NCBI RefSeq assembly: GCF_900142825.1
Contig: NZ_FRCH01000001.1
Span: forward strand, 1,426,001 to 1,490,000
Direction of reading: 5' to 3'
DNA length: 64,000 nt
From: Rhodanobacter sp. OK091
GTDB taxonomy: Bacteria; Pseudomonadota; Gammaproteobacteria; Xanthomonadales; Rhodanobacteraceae
In this document: in pieces, positions 1-8,629 of the stretch
How the letters are laid out: each line of letters begins with the position of its first letter
How positions within the stretch are numbered: the stretch's first letter is position 1
The notes under the pieces: generated by a model
Seen by the model: the letters and a program-made list of their open reading frames with translations, nothing else
Databases searched by the model: none
Told to the model about the DNA's origin: nothing
Translations under genes and position numbers: made by a program

Positions 1-582
1 CCGCGCAAGAGCCGCCACCGGACCTTCGAACAGGAGTCACAACCGATCCAGATCAGCTGGCTGCCGGACCTGGTCAATGCCCGCCTGACCGCTCTGAACC
101 GCCAGATCTACACGAACTGGCAAACCTTCCGACATGGTGATGCCGCGGCCAGCGCCGAAGCGAAGCAGCGGATGATCAGCGGGGTCTTCAGCACCTTGCC
201 GCCCACGATGTTTGTGTTGATGCCGGTGTTCGCTGGCCTGCTCAAGCTGTTCTACGTCTTCCGTCGGCGGCTGTACATGGAGCACCTGATCGTTGCCCTG
301 CACAGCCATGCGTTCCTGTTTCTCTGGCTGCTGCTGTGTACGTTGCTGGCCTGGCTGGCCAACTGGTTGGAACCGCGCGCGCTCTGGACCACCTATCCGT
401 TGAACTGGCTGGAACGGATCCTGGTGCTATGGGCTCCGATCTACCTGCTGCTGATGCAGAAGCGGGTTTATCGCCAGGGCTGGCCGATGACCTTGCTGAA
501 ATTCTGGTTCATCGGCTGGTGTTACTTCTGGTTGCTGATGATCGCGCTGATGATCGCAGCGGCCCTGGGTGTGGCCCATTGA
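1..582 (+). CDS. DUF3667-type membrane protein, 3' part
   Basis: The reading frame is open from the first base of the window, so the gene is cut at its 5' end and about 193 codons remain. The last 110 residues hold at least three hydrophobic segments (MFVLMPVFAGLLKLFYVF, a second around FLFLWLLLCTLLAWL, a third at the C terminus ending LMIALMIAAALGVAH). The pattern of a soluble charged stretch, then FYVFRRRLYMEHL and four or so membrane helices resembles the DUF3667 family common in Xanthomonadales and Bacteroidetes. No biochemical function is known for that family. No terminator is obvious after the stop. Confidence 0.6.
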   Translation, partial: PRKSRHRTFEQESQPIQISWLPDLVNARLTALNRQIYTNWQTFRHGDAAASAEAKQRMISGVFSTLPPTMFVLMPVFAGLLKLFYVFRRRLYMEHLIVALHSHAFLFLWLLLCTLLAWLANWLEPRALWTTYPLNWLERILVLWAPIYLLLMQKRVYRQGWPMTLLKFWFIGWCYFWLLMIALMIAAALGVAH

Positions 583-972
583 AGCTGCTTTGCATAGGGG
601 ACATGGGGGGTTTTGCACAGCGTCATGAACCTGTCAAGGCAGTCGTGGGCTATTTGTCAATTGTGTGAACAGTGCCTCAGCGCCATTTGTATCTCTTTGA
701 AATAAAACATGTTTTATGCGTGACGAAAACTTCGTCAGAGCGTCCCGAAAGGCGCCACGACGCGCTTTGAAGGCCCCCCTCCCCGCTGCATCCACAGACT
801 TATCCACAGGTCTTGTGGATAAGCATAAAACCTCCGGAGGGATAGCCACTTACCCCTGATTCCTCGATAGCCGGGCAGCAAGTTTGCGCAAGTCCAGCCG
901 ATGGCTTTTCCAGGCCTGTCAACGGCTGGCTGCAAAGGTGCTGCAGTTACACTGAGCCGCCACGAGGTAACC
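583..972. promoter_or_regulatory. Palindrome-rich intergenic region upstream of priA with DnaA boxes
   Basis: A 390-base non-coding stretch. It holds four dyads in a row: ATAAAACATGTTTTAT at 702-717, TGACGAA/TTCGTCA with a 3-base gap at 721-737, CTTATCCACA/TGTGGATAAG with a 5-base gap at 799-823, and CCTCCGGAGG at 831-840. The third dyad contains two perfect consensus DnaA boxes (TTATCCACA at 800-808 and its reverse complement at 814-822). A 7/9 match (GCATCCACA) lies at 788-796. The bases around 680-720 are AT-rich against a GC-rich background. No clear sigma70 promoter stands out. Confidence 0.7.
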
Positions 973-3147
973 ATGCCTGCCGTCCTTCGCGTCGCTCTTC
1001 CGCTCCCCTTGCCGACCTTGTTCGACTACCTGCCGCCCGCGGCGGGCCAGGCGTCTGTGGGCAGCCGGGTGCTGGTGCCGTTCGGCCGCGGCAGGCAGGT
1101 CGGCGTGGTGGTGGCGATCGACGTCGAGGCGGCGGTCGGCAGCGCCCGGCTGAAACAGGTGCTGCGACTGCTCGACGATACCGCCCTGCTCGACACCGAG
1201 CTCATGCAGACGCTGGCCTGGGCCGCTGATTACTGGCTCGGTGCGCCGGGCGAGGCGTATGCGAATGCGTTGCCACTGGCGTTGCGCGAAGCGAAGCCGC
1301 TGCCGGCGCTCGGCGATGAATACTGGTCGCTCAGCGTGGCCGGCCGCAGCGCTAACGATACCGGCAGCCGGCGCGGCGGCAGCAAGACCTTGCTGGCGTT
1401 GCTGGCCGATGGCGCACTGAGTGCGCAGGAATTGAATGAACGCCTGCCGGGCTGGCGCGACGCGGCACGGCGACTGGCCGGTGCAGGCCTGCTCGAACGC
1501 AGCGAACGGCCGCCGCTGGACCGTCCACTGCCCGCCTCATCGGCTCCGCAACTCAGCGACGAGCAGCAACAAGCCGTCGCCGCGGTCGGCGCCAGTCTCG
1601 GTCAGTACCAGCCGTTCCTGCTCGACGGCGTTACCGGCAGCGGCAAGACCGAGGTGTATCTGGCGCTGATCGAGCAAGTGCTGGCGCAAGGCAAACAAGC
1701 CTTGCTGCTGGTGCCGGAGATCGGCCTGGCGCCGCAAACCGTGCGGCGCCTGCGCGAACGGCTCGGGGTGATCGTCGAAGTGCTGCACTCCAACCTTTCC
1801 GAAGGCGATCGGGCGCGCGCCTGGCTGCGTGCCCGTGCCGGCAGCGCGCGGGTGATCCTGGGTACCCGCTCGGCGGTATTCACGCCGCTGCCGCAGGCCG
1901 GACTGATCATCGTCGACGAAGAGCACGACAGCGCATACAAGCAGCAGGAAGGCTTCCGCTATCACGCTCGCGATCTGGCTCTGGTCCGCGCCCGCGCCCT
2001 GGGTGTGCCGGTACTGCTGGGTTCGGGCACGCCATCGCTGGAATCGCTGGCGAACGCCGAGGCCGGCCGTTACCGCATGCTGCACCTGCGCGCGCGACCC
2101 GGCGCGATCCAGCCGCCGCAGGTGCAGATCATCGACATGCGCGCGCAGCGCCTGGACCACGGCCTGTCGCCAGCACTGCTGGCGGCGGTCGCAGAGACGG
2201 TGGCCCGCGGCGAGCAGGCGCTGGTGTTCCGCAATCGCCGCGGTTATGCGCCGGTGCTGCTATGCCACAGCTGCGGCTGGCACGCCGGGTGTCCGCGCTG
2301 CGACCGTCCGCTGACCTTGCATGCCGGTCGGCGCCAGCTGATCTGCCATCACTGCGACTACCGCCAGCGCATACCCGCCGCCTGCCCGACCTGCGGCGCC
2401 AGCGAACTGAAGCCGCAAGGCCAGGGCACCGAACGGCTGGAGGAAGCGCTGGTCGCGCAGTTTCCGCAGGTACCGGTGCTCCGTGTCGACCGTGAAACCA
2501 CCCGTCGCCGCGATGCGTTCGAACAATTGCTGGCCACGCTGCAGGACGATCAGCCGGCGATCCTGGTCGGCACCCAGATGCTGGCCAAGGGCCACGACCT
2601 GCCCAACCTCACCCTGGTCGCGATCGTGGGAGTGGACGAAGGCCTGCACAGCGTGGATTTCCGCGCCGGCGAACGGCTGGCCCAACTGGTGGTGCAGGTC
2701 GCCGGCCGCGCCGGCCGCGCGCGCAAACCCGGCCGCGTGCTGCTGCAGACCCATCAGCCGGAACACCCGCTGCTGCGCCACCTGCTGGCGCAGGGCTACG
2801 CTGCCGCCGCGCGCGAGCTGCTGGCCGAGCGCCGCCTGATCCAGCTGCCGCCCTACAGCCACCAGGTGCTGCTGCGTGTCGACGCAGCGCAACGCGAGCA
2901 GGTCGATGCGTTTCTCGCTGCCGCATACGCTGCGTTGCCGCGCAATGAACAGTTGCAGATCGCCGGTCCGATGCCTGCGCCGATGCCGCTGCGCGCGGGC
3001 CGCCATCGCGGCCAGTTGCTGCTGGAGGCCGCCAGCCGCAATACGCTGCATGGCATGTTGCGCTCATGGCAGCTGGCATTGATCGCGCTGCCGTCGGCAC
3101 GGCGGGTGCGCTGGTCGCTGGATGTCGATCCGATCGATCTGTACTGA
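973..3147 (+). CDS. priA: Primosomal protein N' (replication restart helicase PriA)
   Basis: A 3'-to-5' superfamily 2 helicase that recognises stalled forks and D-loops and reloads the replisome. The 724-residue product matches the family length (about 730). Visible features: an N-terminal 3'-DNA-binding domain beginning MPAVLRVALPLPLPTLFDYLP, Walker A GVTGSGKT with Lys225, a DEEH box at about residue 315, and four CxxC pairs (CHSC, CPRC, CHHC, CPTC) forming the two-zinc cluster between the helicase lobes, followed by helicase motifs V and VI. I place the start at 973, not an in-frame ATG at 901, because GAGG sits five bases upstream and the family N terminus begins there. The upstream region carries DnaA boxes. 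Confidence 0.96.
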   Translation: MPAVLRVALPLPLPTLFDYLPPAAGQASVGSRVLVPFGRGRQVGVVVAIDVEAAVGSARLKQVLRLLDDTALLDTELMQTLAWAADYWLGAPGEAYANALPLALREAKPLPALGDEYWSLSVAGRSANDTGSRRGGSKTLLALLADGALSAQELNERLPGWRDAARRLAGAGLLERSERPPLDRPLPASSAPQLSDEQQQAVAAVGASLGQYQPFLLDGVTGSGKTEVYLALIEQVLAQGKQALLLVPEIGLAPQTVRRLRERLGVIVEVLHSNLSEGDRARAWLRARAGSARVILGTRSAVFTPLPQAGLIIVDEEHDSAYKQQEGFRYHARDLALVRARALGVPVLLGSGTPSLESLANAEAGRYRMLHLRARPGAIQPPQVQIIDMRAQRLDHGLSPALLAAVAETVARGEQALVFRNRRGYAPVLLCHSCGWHAGCPRCDRPLTLHAGRRQLICHHCDYRQRIPAACPTCGASELKPQGQGTERLEEALVAQFPQVPVLRVDRETTRRRDAFEQLLATLQDDQPAILVGTQMLAKGHDLPNLTLVAIVGVDEGLHSVDFRAGERLAQLVVQVAGRAGRARKPGRVLLQTHQPEHPLLRHLLAQGYAAAARELLAERRLIQLPPYSHQVLLRVDAAQREQVDAFLAAAYAALPRNEQLQIAGPMPAPMPLRAGRHRGQLLLEAASRNTLHGMLRSWQLALIALPSARRVRWSLDVDPIDLY

Positions 3148-3173
3148 CTGACGCCGGCTGTATTGAAGGATGC

Positions 3174-3953
3174 TTAGCCTGCGTCGGGCCGCAACGATCC
3201 TGGCTTCACCAGCCAGCGCACCGCCAGCACGCCCAGCTCGTACAGCAGGCACATCGGAATGCCGAGCATCATCATCGAGGTAATGTCCGGCGGCGTGATC
3301 ACGGCGGCGATCGCAAACGCGCCGACGATGGCGTAACGCCGGCCGCTGCGCAGTTTGTCCAGATCGACCACACCGACCGCGGCCAGCACCACCACCGCCA
3401 CCGGCACCTCGAAGCACAGGCCGAACGCGAAGAACATCAGCATCACGAAATCGAGGTAGCGGGTGATGTCGGTCATCATCTCCACGCCCTGCGGCGTCAC
3501 CGCGGTGAGAAAGCGGAACGCAGCCGGCAGCACCAGGAAATACGCGAACGCGCAGCCCAGATAGAACAACCCCATGGCCGCGATCAGCAGCGGCCGCGCC
3601 AGCCGTTTCTCATGCTTGTACAGGCCCGGGCTGACGAACGCCCACAGCTGGTAAAGAATCACCGGCATGCTGATGAAGAGAGCCGTATAGAAGGCCAGTT
3701 TCAGCGGCGTGATGAACGGGCTGGTGACTTCGGTGGCAATCAGGTGCGCACCCTGCGGCAACCGCGCGACCAGCGGCGCCGCCAGTTCGGCATACAGCCG
3801 GTTCGCAAACGGCACCAGCGCCAGCAGCACCAGCACCACCGCCGCCAGCGACTTGAGCAGGCGCGTGCGCAATTCCAGCAGGTGCGAGAACAGCCCTTGC
3901 TGCAGGCTGTCGGCTACATCTCCGGATTCCGGCGCGTCCGACTCAGGCGTCAT
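3174..3953 (-). CDS. tatC: Sec-independent protein translocase TatC
   Basis: The polytopic core of the twin-arginine translocon, which binds RR-signal peptides of folded substrates in the inner membrane. The 259 residues include the conserved N-terminal HLLELRTRLLKSL segment, the cytoplasmic loop SPGLYKHEKR before the third helix, and six hydrophobic segments, as in E. coli TatC. The gene ends the tatABC operon and its start overlaps the tatB stop by 11 bases. It converges with priA, only 26 bases away. Confidence 0.97.
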   Translation of the reverse strand: MTPESDAPESGDVADSLQQGLFSHLLELRTRLLKSLAAVVLVLLALVPFANRLYAELAAPLVARLPQGAHLIATEVTSPFITPLKLAFYTALFISMPVILYQLWAFVSPGLYKHEKRLARPLLIAAMGLFYLGCAFAYFLVLPAAFRFLTAVTPQGVEMMTDITRYLDFVMLMFFAFGLCFEVPVAVVVLAAVGVVDLDKLRSGRRYAIVGAFAIAAVITPPDITSMMMLGIPMCLLYELGVLAVRWLVKPGSLRPDAG

Positions 3954-4386
3954 GCGAGGAATTCCTTGCCGGTTTGGACAACGACTGCGGCTCGCCCAAC
4001 GGCAGTTCCGACTGCCTGCCTTCCGACGGTTCGGCAGTCGCCGGCTCCTCGTCAGACGTCTTGGTTTCGACGACGTCCGACTCCGGCTTCACCATTTCCG
4101 CAATCTCGGCGGCGGCCTTGCTGAGCGGCTCATGCACTTGCAGCACCCCGTCCTTGAGTTCTTTCTGAGCCGCTTCCGCACGGGCGGCCGCCTCGCGGGC
4201 AGTGCGCCTGATCTGTTCGATCTCCAGCTCGCGCTCGACCTCGGCACGCACGTTGTCCCAGCCGCTGCGCACGCGCCGCAGCAGTGCGCCGGCGGTGCGT
4301 GCTGCACCGGGCAGCTTCTCGGGACCGAGCACGATCAACGCGATCAGGGCGAGCAGTACCAGTTTGCCGAGACTGAACTCGATCAT
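3943..4386 (-). CDS. tatB: Sec-independent protein translocase subunit TatB
   Basis: Single-pass membrane protein that forms the substrate receptor with TatC. The 147 residues begin MIEFSLGKLVLLALIALIVLGPEKLP, the TatB signature (membrane helix, then the GPEKLP hinge and an amphipathic helix). A long charged helix (residues about 45-95, rich in Glu/Arg/Ala) and a Pro/Ser/Glu-rich unstructured tail follow. It lies between tatA and tatC on the same strand and overlaps tatC. Confidence 0.95.
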   Translation of the reverse strand: MIEFSLGKLVLLALIALIVLGPEKLPGAARTAGALLRRVRSGWDNVRAEVERELEIEQIRRTAREAAARAEAAQKELKDGVLQVHEPLSKAAAEIAEMVKPESDVVETKTSDEEPATAEPSEGRQSELPLGEPQSLSKPARNSSHDA

Positions 4387-4410
4387 CGCAGCGCTCCGCC
4401 CGCCGCGCGC

Positions 4411-4665
4411 TTACTTGGTTTCGCTGGAGTCGCGCTGACTCTGCGTGCTGCCGGCGGCCGGCGGGTCGGCGCGCAGCTGCTCGGCGGCCTTGCGCGCGGC
4501 TTCCTCTTCTTTCTGCTTCGCCTCGTCGTCGCCGCTGAGGCCTTTCTTGAAGTCGCGAATCGCCGCACCGAGATCCGGCCCGAGGTTGCGGATCTTCTTG
4601 GTGCCGAATACCACCAGCACGATCGCCAGCAGAATCAGCCAATGCCAGATACTGTCAAAACCCAT
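4411..4665 (-). CDS. tatA: Sec-independent protein translocase subunit TatA
   Basis: Pore or membrane-thinning subunit of the Tat system. The 84-residue product starts [21 protein letters not shown], a short N-terminal membrane helix, followed by the TatA hinge [10 protein letters not shown] and an amphipathic helix ending in [10 protein letters not shown]. The tail is acidic and basic by turns. An in-frame ATG 21 codons upstream exists, but 4665 is preferred: it gives the family N terminus and has GAGG six bases upstream. It is the first gene of tatABC, 24 bases before tatB. Confidence 0.95.
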   Translation of the reverse strand: MGFDSIWHWLILLAIVLVVFGTKKIRNLGPDLGAAIRDFKKGLSGDDEAKQKEEEAARKAAEQLRADPPAAGSTQSQRDSSETK

Positions 4666-4731
4666 AGTCAACCTCGAGGCGGATTCCAGCCAAATCGTCG
4701 TGGCGCCAGTCGCGCCGACACTTTGCAATAA

Positions 4732-5421
4732 CTATCGCGAAGTGTACTCCTCAAGCCGGTCGCGGAAATCGACCACCGGCCCCGGCACGTTGCTGACGCC
4801 GCCTTCGAAGATACGTCGCGGCGTGACGCCGGCGCCATACACGGCCTCGTTCGCGTCGTAGTCGATGCGCAGTGCCGCGCCATCGATGGCCACGCCGGCA
4901 AACAGCCCGCGGGCGCGCGAATAGGAGTAGATCTCGGCCTTCATCTGTTCATCGGTGGACGCGCTGGTGGTGCGCCCGACCGGACCGGCCGCGGCGGATG
5001 CGTCGGCACCGAGCGTGAACTTGCCGCGGACGATGGAGTCCACCCCGCGCTGGGTGCGGAATACCAGGACCACGTCGGTCGACGACACGCCGACCTGAAA
5101 GCCCACGCTGCCGCCGGTCATGCTGATGAAGCTCGGATTGGACCAGGTGCCGTCCGCTCCCTTCACCGAGATCAGGCCCTCACCGCGGCGGCCGCCAAAG
5201 ATGAAGCCGACTTTGAGCATGTCGGGAATCACCGCGATCGCCTTGGCGTCGCGCAGCAGGTCCTGCGGGATCGCCTTGTCCGGTGCCTGCATGATCTCGT
5301 TGAGAACGCGCACGGCATTCTTCGCGCGCACCAGCGGCGGGTCCTCGGCATGCACGGCCATCGCCGGCAGCAACAGGGCGAGGCCAATCAACAGCAGACG
5401 ATGTAGCGGTGTCTTGATCAT
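4732..5421 (-). CDS. SYLF/Ysc84-domain lipid-binding protein, secreted
   Basis: A 229-residue exported protein. Residues 1-25 form a Sec signal peptide (MIKTPLHRLLLIGLALLLPAMAVHA, cleavage probable before EDPP). The rest matches the SYLF (Ysc84) fold: LRDAKAIAVIPDMLKVGF near the start, GGRRGEGLISVK, then SVGFQVGVSSTDVVLVFRT and GRDASAAAGPVGR-like strands, ending in a region with YGAGVTP. Eukaryotic SYLF domains bind phosphoinositides; the bacterial role is not settled. The start at 5421 has GGAG six bases upstream. It is transcribed away from hemH. Confidence 0.88.
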   Translation of the reverse strand: MIKTPLHRLLLIGLALLLPAMAVHAEDPPLVRAKNAVRVLNEIMQAPDKAIPQDLLRDAKAIAVIPDMLKVGFIFGGRRGEGLISVKGADGTWSNPSFISMTGGSVGFQVGVSSTDVVLVFRTQRGVDSIVRGKFTLGADASAAAGPVGRTTSASTDEQMKAEIYSYSRARGLFAGVAIDGAALRIDYDANEAVYGAGVTPRRIFEGGVSNVPGPVVDFRDRLEEYTSR

Positions 5422-5542
5422 GGACGGCTCCACTTGTGTTCGGGGATTCGGTTCGAAAATGGGATTCGGAGACTGGTGAAGTGCGCCGCGGCGCACCATG
5501 GCTGTGGCAGACTCCACGACTGATTCGGTCATGACTGCCACG

Positions 5543-6598
5543 ATGCCACGCATCAATCACTATACCGGCGTTGCCGGCCATTCCGACGCGTCGTCCATTC
5601 AGCCCGTTCAGGCAGGCGTACTGCTGGTCAACCTGGGCACGCCGACCGCGCCGACCGCCAAAGCAGTGCGACCGTACCTGGCCGAATTTCTCGGCGACAC
5701 GCGGGTGATCGACTACCCACGCTGGCTATGGTGGTTGATCCTGCACGGCGTGATTCTGCGACTGCGGCCGGCCCGGTCCGCCCATGCATATGCGCGGATC
5801 TGGACCGCGCAGGGCTCGCCGCTGCGTTTCGCCAGCGAGTCGCTGGCCGCCCGCCTGCAACTCGAGCTGGACCGGCAGCAGCCCGGCAAGCTGCGCGTAG
5901 CGCTGGCGATGCGCTACGGCGAGCCCTCGGTGGCGCATTCGATCGAGCAGCTGCAACTCGCGGGCGTGCGCCGGCTGTTGGTGCTTCCGCTATACCCGCA
6001 GTATTCGGCGACCTCGACCGGCTCGGTGATCGACGCCGTCGCCGATACGTTCAAGACCTTGCGCTGGCCGCCGGAGCTGCGCATCGTCAACGACTATCAC
6101 GACGATCCCGGCCACATCGACGCGCTGGCCACCAGCATCGAGCACTGGTGGGCAGCCAATGGCCGGGGCGACAAGTTGCTGCTGTCGTTCCACGGCATTC
6201 CCGAACGTTATGTGCGGCTGGGGGACCCGTATTCCGACCAGTGCCAGCGCACCGCGCGATTGCTGCGCGAACGCCTGCAGCTGGGCGAGGACGAACTGGT
6301 CGTCAGCTTCCAGTCGCGCGTGGGCCGCGAGAACTGGCTGCATCCGTATACCGACGCCACCGTGCGCCAGCTCGCCGCCGACGGCGTGAAGAAACTCGAC
6401 GTCGCCTGCCCCGGTTTCGCGGTGGATTGCCTGGAGACGCTGGAGGAGATCGCGATGCAGAACCGCGATTTCTTCGTCGCCGCCGGCGGCGAAACGTTGC
6501 GCTACATCCCCGCCCTCAACGACAGCGCCGAACAGGTGGACAGCCTGGCGGCTGTAGTCCGGCGGCACGTCCGGGGCTGGCCGGAATCCGCCGAGTGA
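5543..6598 (+). CDS. hemH: Ferrochelatase
   Basis: Inserts Fe2+ into protoporphyrin IX, the last step of haem synthesis, at the inner face of the membrane. Family motifs: GVLLVNLGTPTAPT near the N terminus, RYGEPS, LPLYPQYSATSTGS, the metal-binding histidine in LSFHGIPERYV, FQSRVGRENWLHPYT, and the C-terminal CPGFAVDCLETLEEI with its Glu pair. About 351 residues, as expected. The start is uncertain: ATGs at 5498 and 5531 are also in frame and none has a strong ribosome site; 5543 gives the usual short leader. The end overlaps the next gene by four bases (GTGA). hemB lies at the other end of the window. Confidence 0.95.
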   Translation: MPRINHYTGVAGHSDASSIQPVQAGVLLVNLGTPTAPTAKAVRPYLAEFLGDTRVIDYPRWLWWLILHGVILRLRPARSAHAYARIWTAQGSPLRFASESLAARLQLELDRQQPGKLRVALAMRYGEPSVAHSIEQLQLAGVRRLLVLPLYPQYSATSTGSVIDAVADTFKTLRWPPELRIVNDYHDDPGHIDALATSIEHWWAANGRGDKLLLSFHGIPERYVRLGDPYSDQCQRTARLLRERLQLGEDELVVSFQSRVGRENWLHPYTDATVRQLAADGVKKLDVACPGFAVDCLETLEEIAMQNRDFFVAAGGETLRYIPALNDSAEQVDSLAAVVRRHVRGWPESAE

Positions 6599-7446
6599 AT
6601 GCACCACGCGAGCAACGTATCGTCCTGCCGCACCTCGCGCTGAGTGCGCAGGTATGGGGTGACGATGCGCTATCGCCGCTGCTGGCGCTGCATGGCTGGC
6701 TCGACAACGCCGGCAGCTTTGCGTTGCTGGCGCCGCTGCTGGCCAGGCGCTTCCGGGTGATCGCGCTGGACCTGCCCGGCCATGGCCACGCCGATCATCT
6801 GGCGCCCGGCGCCAGCTATCACTATCTCGATTACGTGGGCGTGGTGCTCGCCGCCGCCGATGCCCTGCAGCTGGATCGCTACACCTTGCTCGGTCATTCG
6901 CTGGGCGCGGGCATCGCTGCGCTGGCTGCTGCCGCCATGCCGGAGCGGATCGAACGACTGCTGCTGATCGAAGGCCTCGGTCCGCTTGGCGACGACGGTT
7001 CCCATACGCTGCAGCGCTTCCGCGATGCGCTGACCCCGCGTGACGACAAGCGCAAGCCGCTGCGGGTGTTTCGCGATATCGAACAGGCGGTCGACGCGCG
7101 CAGCATGGTCAGCGGCCTGCCGGCCGAACTGGCTCGCCCGATCGTCGAACGCGGCCTGATCGAAACCGAAGGCGGTTGGCGCTGGCGCAGCGATCCGCAA
7201 CTGACCCGGCCAAGCGCCGTGCGGCTCGCCGAGCCGCAGATCCACGCCCTGCTGCGCGGCATCGAGGCGCCCACGGCCCTGCTGCTGGCGCAACCGGCTA
7301 CTTCGTACCTCCCCAGCGCACTGATGCAGGCGCGCGCCGCCTGCGTGGCAGACATCGTGACTACCAGCATGGCCGGTGGCCATCATCTTCAGCTAGAACA
7401 CCCGCAGGCGGTCGCCGCGTGGGCACTGGCCACGCGGCCCGACTGA
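6595..7446 (+). CDS. Alpha/beta-fold hydrolase
   Basis: A 283-residue serine hydrolase of the alpha/beta fold. The oxyanion segment LLALHGWLDNAGSF, the acidic strand VIALDLPGHGHAD, the nucleophile elbow GHSLGAG and a late histidine in GGHHLQLEHP give a full catalytic triad. The start is a GTG that shares bases with the hemH stop (GTGA), so translation is probably coupled. The substrate cannot be read from the sequence; the family covers esterases, lactonases and dehalogenase-like enzymes. The co-location with ferrochelatase is not by itself evidence of a role in haem. Confidence 0.85.
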   Translation: MNAPREQRIVLPHLALSAQVWGDDALSPLLALHGWLDNAGSFALLAPLLARRFRVIALDLPGHGHADHLAPGASYHYLDYVGVVLAAADALQLDRYTLLGHSLGAGIAALAAAAMPERIERLLLIEGLGPLGDDGSHTLQRFRDALTPRDDKRKPLRVFRDIEQAVDARSMVSGLPAELARPIVERGLIETEGGWRWRSDPQLTRPSAVRLAEPQIHALLRGIEAPTALLLAQPATSYLPSALMQARAACVADIVTTSMAGGHHLQLEHPQAVAAWALATRPD

Positions 7447-7449
7447 TCG

Positions 7450-7471
7450 AAAAACGCCGACGCGTCGGCGT
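7450..7471 (-). terminator. Rho-independent terminator of the TonB receptor/propeller operon
   Basis: ACGCCGACGCGTCGGCGT at 7454-7471 is a perfect 18-base palindrome. Read on the minus strand it is followed by five T residues (A-run at 7450-7454). It lies between the converging hydrolase and beta-propeller genes. Confidence 0.7.
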
Positions 7472-7557
7472 CAGACGCTGCATGGCCCGCGCAGACAGCG
7501 GACCGTGGATGCTGAAATATAGCAGCGCCCGACTCTGGCCAAGCGCTGCCGCCGCGG

Positions 7558-8604
7558 CTATTTGCTACCCACCACCAGCACCTCGAAGCCTTCGACCGGC
7601 ACGCCCTTGCCAGCCTTCTGCGCACCGGCAACAAAGACCTCGTGAGTGTCCGGATCGAGCGCCAGGGTGCGTGCGCTCTTCAGCGTCGGCACGGTTGCCG
7701 CCACCCTGTAGCGCTCCTTGCCGTGCTGCACATACTGCTGCACCACGCTCAGCGTGCCTTCGCCGTTCGAGCTCAGCACGAGCTTGCGTTCGGCATCCCA
7801 CGCCACCGCGTCGGGCCGCTTGCCGATCGCGATTTCGGCAACATGATGTCCGTTGGTGGCATCGGTCACGATCAGCATGCCGTTGGCGCAGACCGAGAAC
7901 AGCCGCTGCATGCTGGCGTCGAATGCCAGCCCGGTCGGGCCTTCGCACGGCGCCAGCGACCATGTCTGCAGCAGTTTGTCGGTCTTCAGGTCGATGTGTG
8001 CGAGCTGGGCGCTGTCTTCCAGATTCACCCACAGATTGCCCTTGCCGTCGCTCACAGCGAACTCGGGATTGCTCGGCAGCGCGATGGTGGTCAGTTCCTT
8101 GCCGGCCACCGGATCGATCACGCTGATATTGTTGCTGTGGCCGTTCATCGCCAGCACCTGACCGCTGGCCGGCTCGACGATGATCGCGTCCGGGTCTTTG
8201 CCGCTCACCGCGATGTGGCCGACTACCTTAAAGCTGTCGGTGTCGATCACGCTGATGTTGTCACCTTTGCCATTGCTGACGTAGCCGCGATGCTGCGCCG
8301 GCACCAGCGCCACGCCGTGGGCGTGCTGCATACCCGGAATCTCGGCCAGCAGCTTGCCGCTGGTCGTGTCCACCACCATCACCCGGTCGTCGCGGGCAAT
8401 GAAAAGGTGGTGCGCGGCCGGATCCAGCGAGAGGTAATCCCAGCCGCCCAGGCCGCCCAGCGCATGCTGCGCGGTGACCGCATAGGCCGGTATGGCCGGC
8501 GGCGCCAGCGGCATCGGAGGAAGCCCACGGTGAGATACGGCTGCCTGGGCAGCGGCCATCGCCGGCGCGGCGGCGAGAAGCAAAGCAAATGCCAGAGTTT
8601 TCAT
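7558..8604 (-). CDS. YncE-like secreted beta-propeller protein
   Basis: A 348-residue protein with a Sec signal peptide (MKTLAFALLLAAAPAMAAAQA). Repeating blades carry YVTN-type motifs, for example YVSNGKGDNISVIDT, VLAMNGHSNNISVIDP and RLFSVCANGMLIVTD, typical of seven-bladed YncE/SMP-30-like propellers in the periplasm. Such proteins are ligand scaffolds or DNA/metal binders; no enzyme motif is visible. It follows the TonB-dependent receptor by 25 bases on the same strand and very probably shares its transcript, which suggests a periplasmic partner in handling whatever the receptor imports. The start at 8604 is chosen for the signal peptide. Confidence 0.85.
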   Translation of the reverse strand: MKTLAFALLLAAAPAMAAAQAAVSHRGLPPMPLAPPAIPAYAVTAQHALGGLGGWDYLSLDPAAHHLFIARDDRVMVVDTTSGKLLAEIPGMQHAHGVALVPAQHRGYVSNGKGDNISVIDTDSFKVVGHIAVSGKDPDAIIVEPASGQVLAMNGHSNNISVIDPVAGKELTTIALPSNPEFAVSDGKGNLWVNLEDSAQLAHIDLKTDKLLQTWSLAPCEGPTGLAFDASMQRLFSVCANGMLIVTDATNGHHVAEIAIGKRPDAVAWDAERKLVLSSNGEGTLSVVQQYVQHGKERYRVAATVPTLKSARTLALDPDTHEVFVAGAQKAGKGVPVEGFEVLVVGSK

Positions 8605-8629
8605 CGGTGAGTCCTGCAACGGAGGTGGG

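Noticed and set aside
583..972. Chromosomal replication origin
   Set aside because: There are consensus DnaA boxes, but no dnaA, dnaN, rpmH or rnpA nearby and only two to three boxes. I keep it as a regulatory or titration site.
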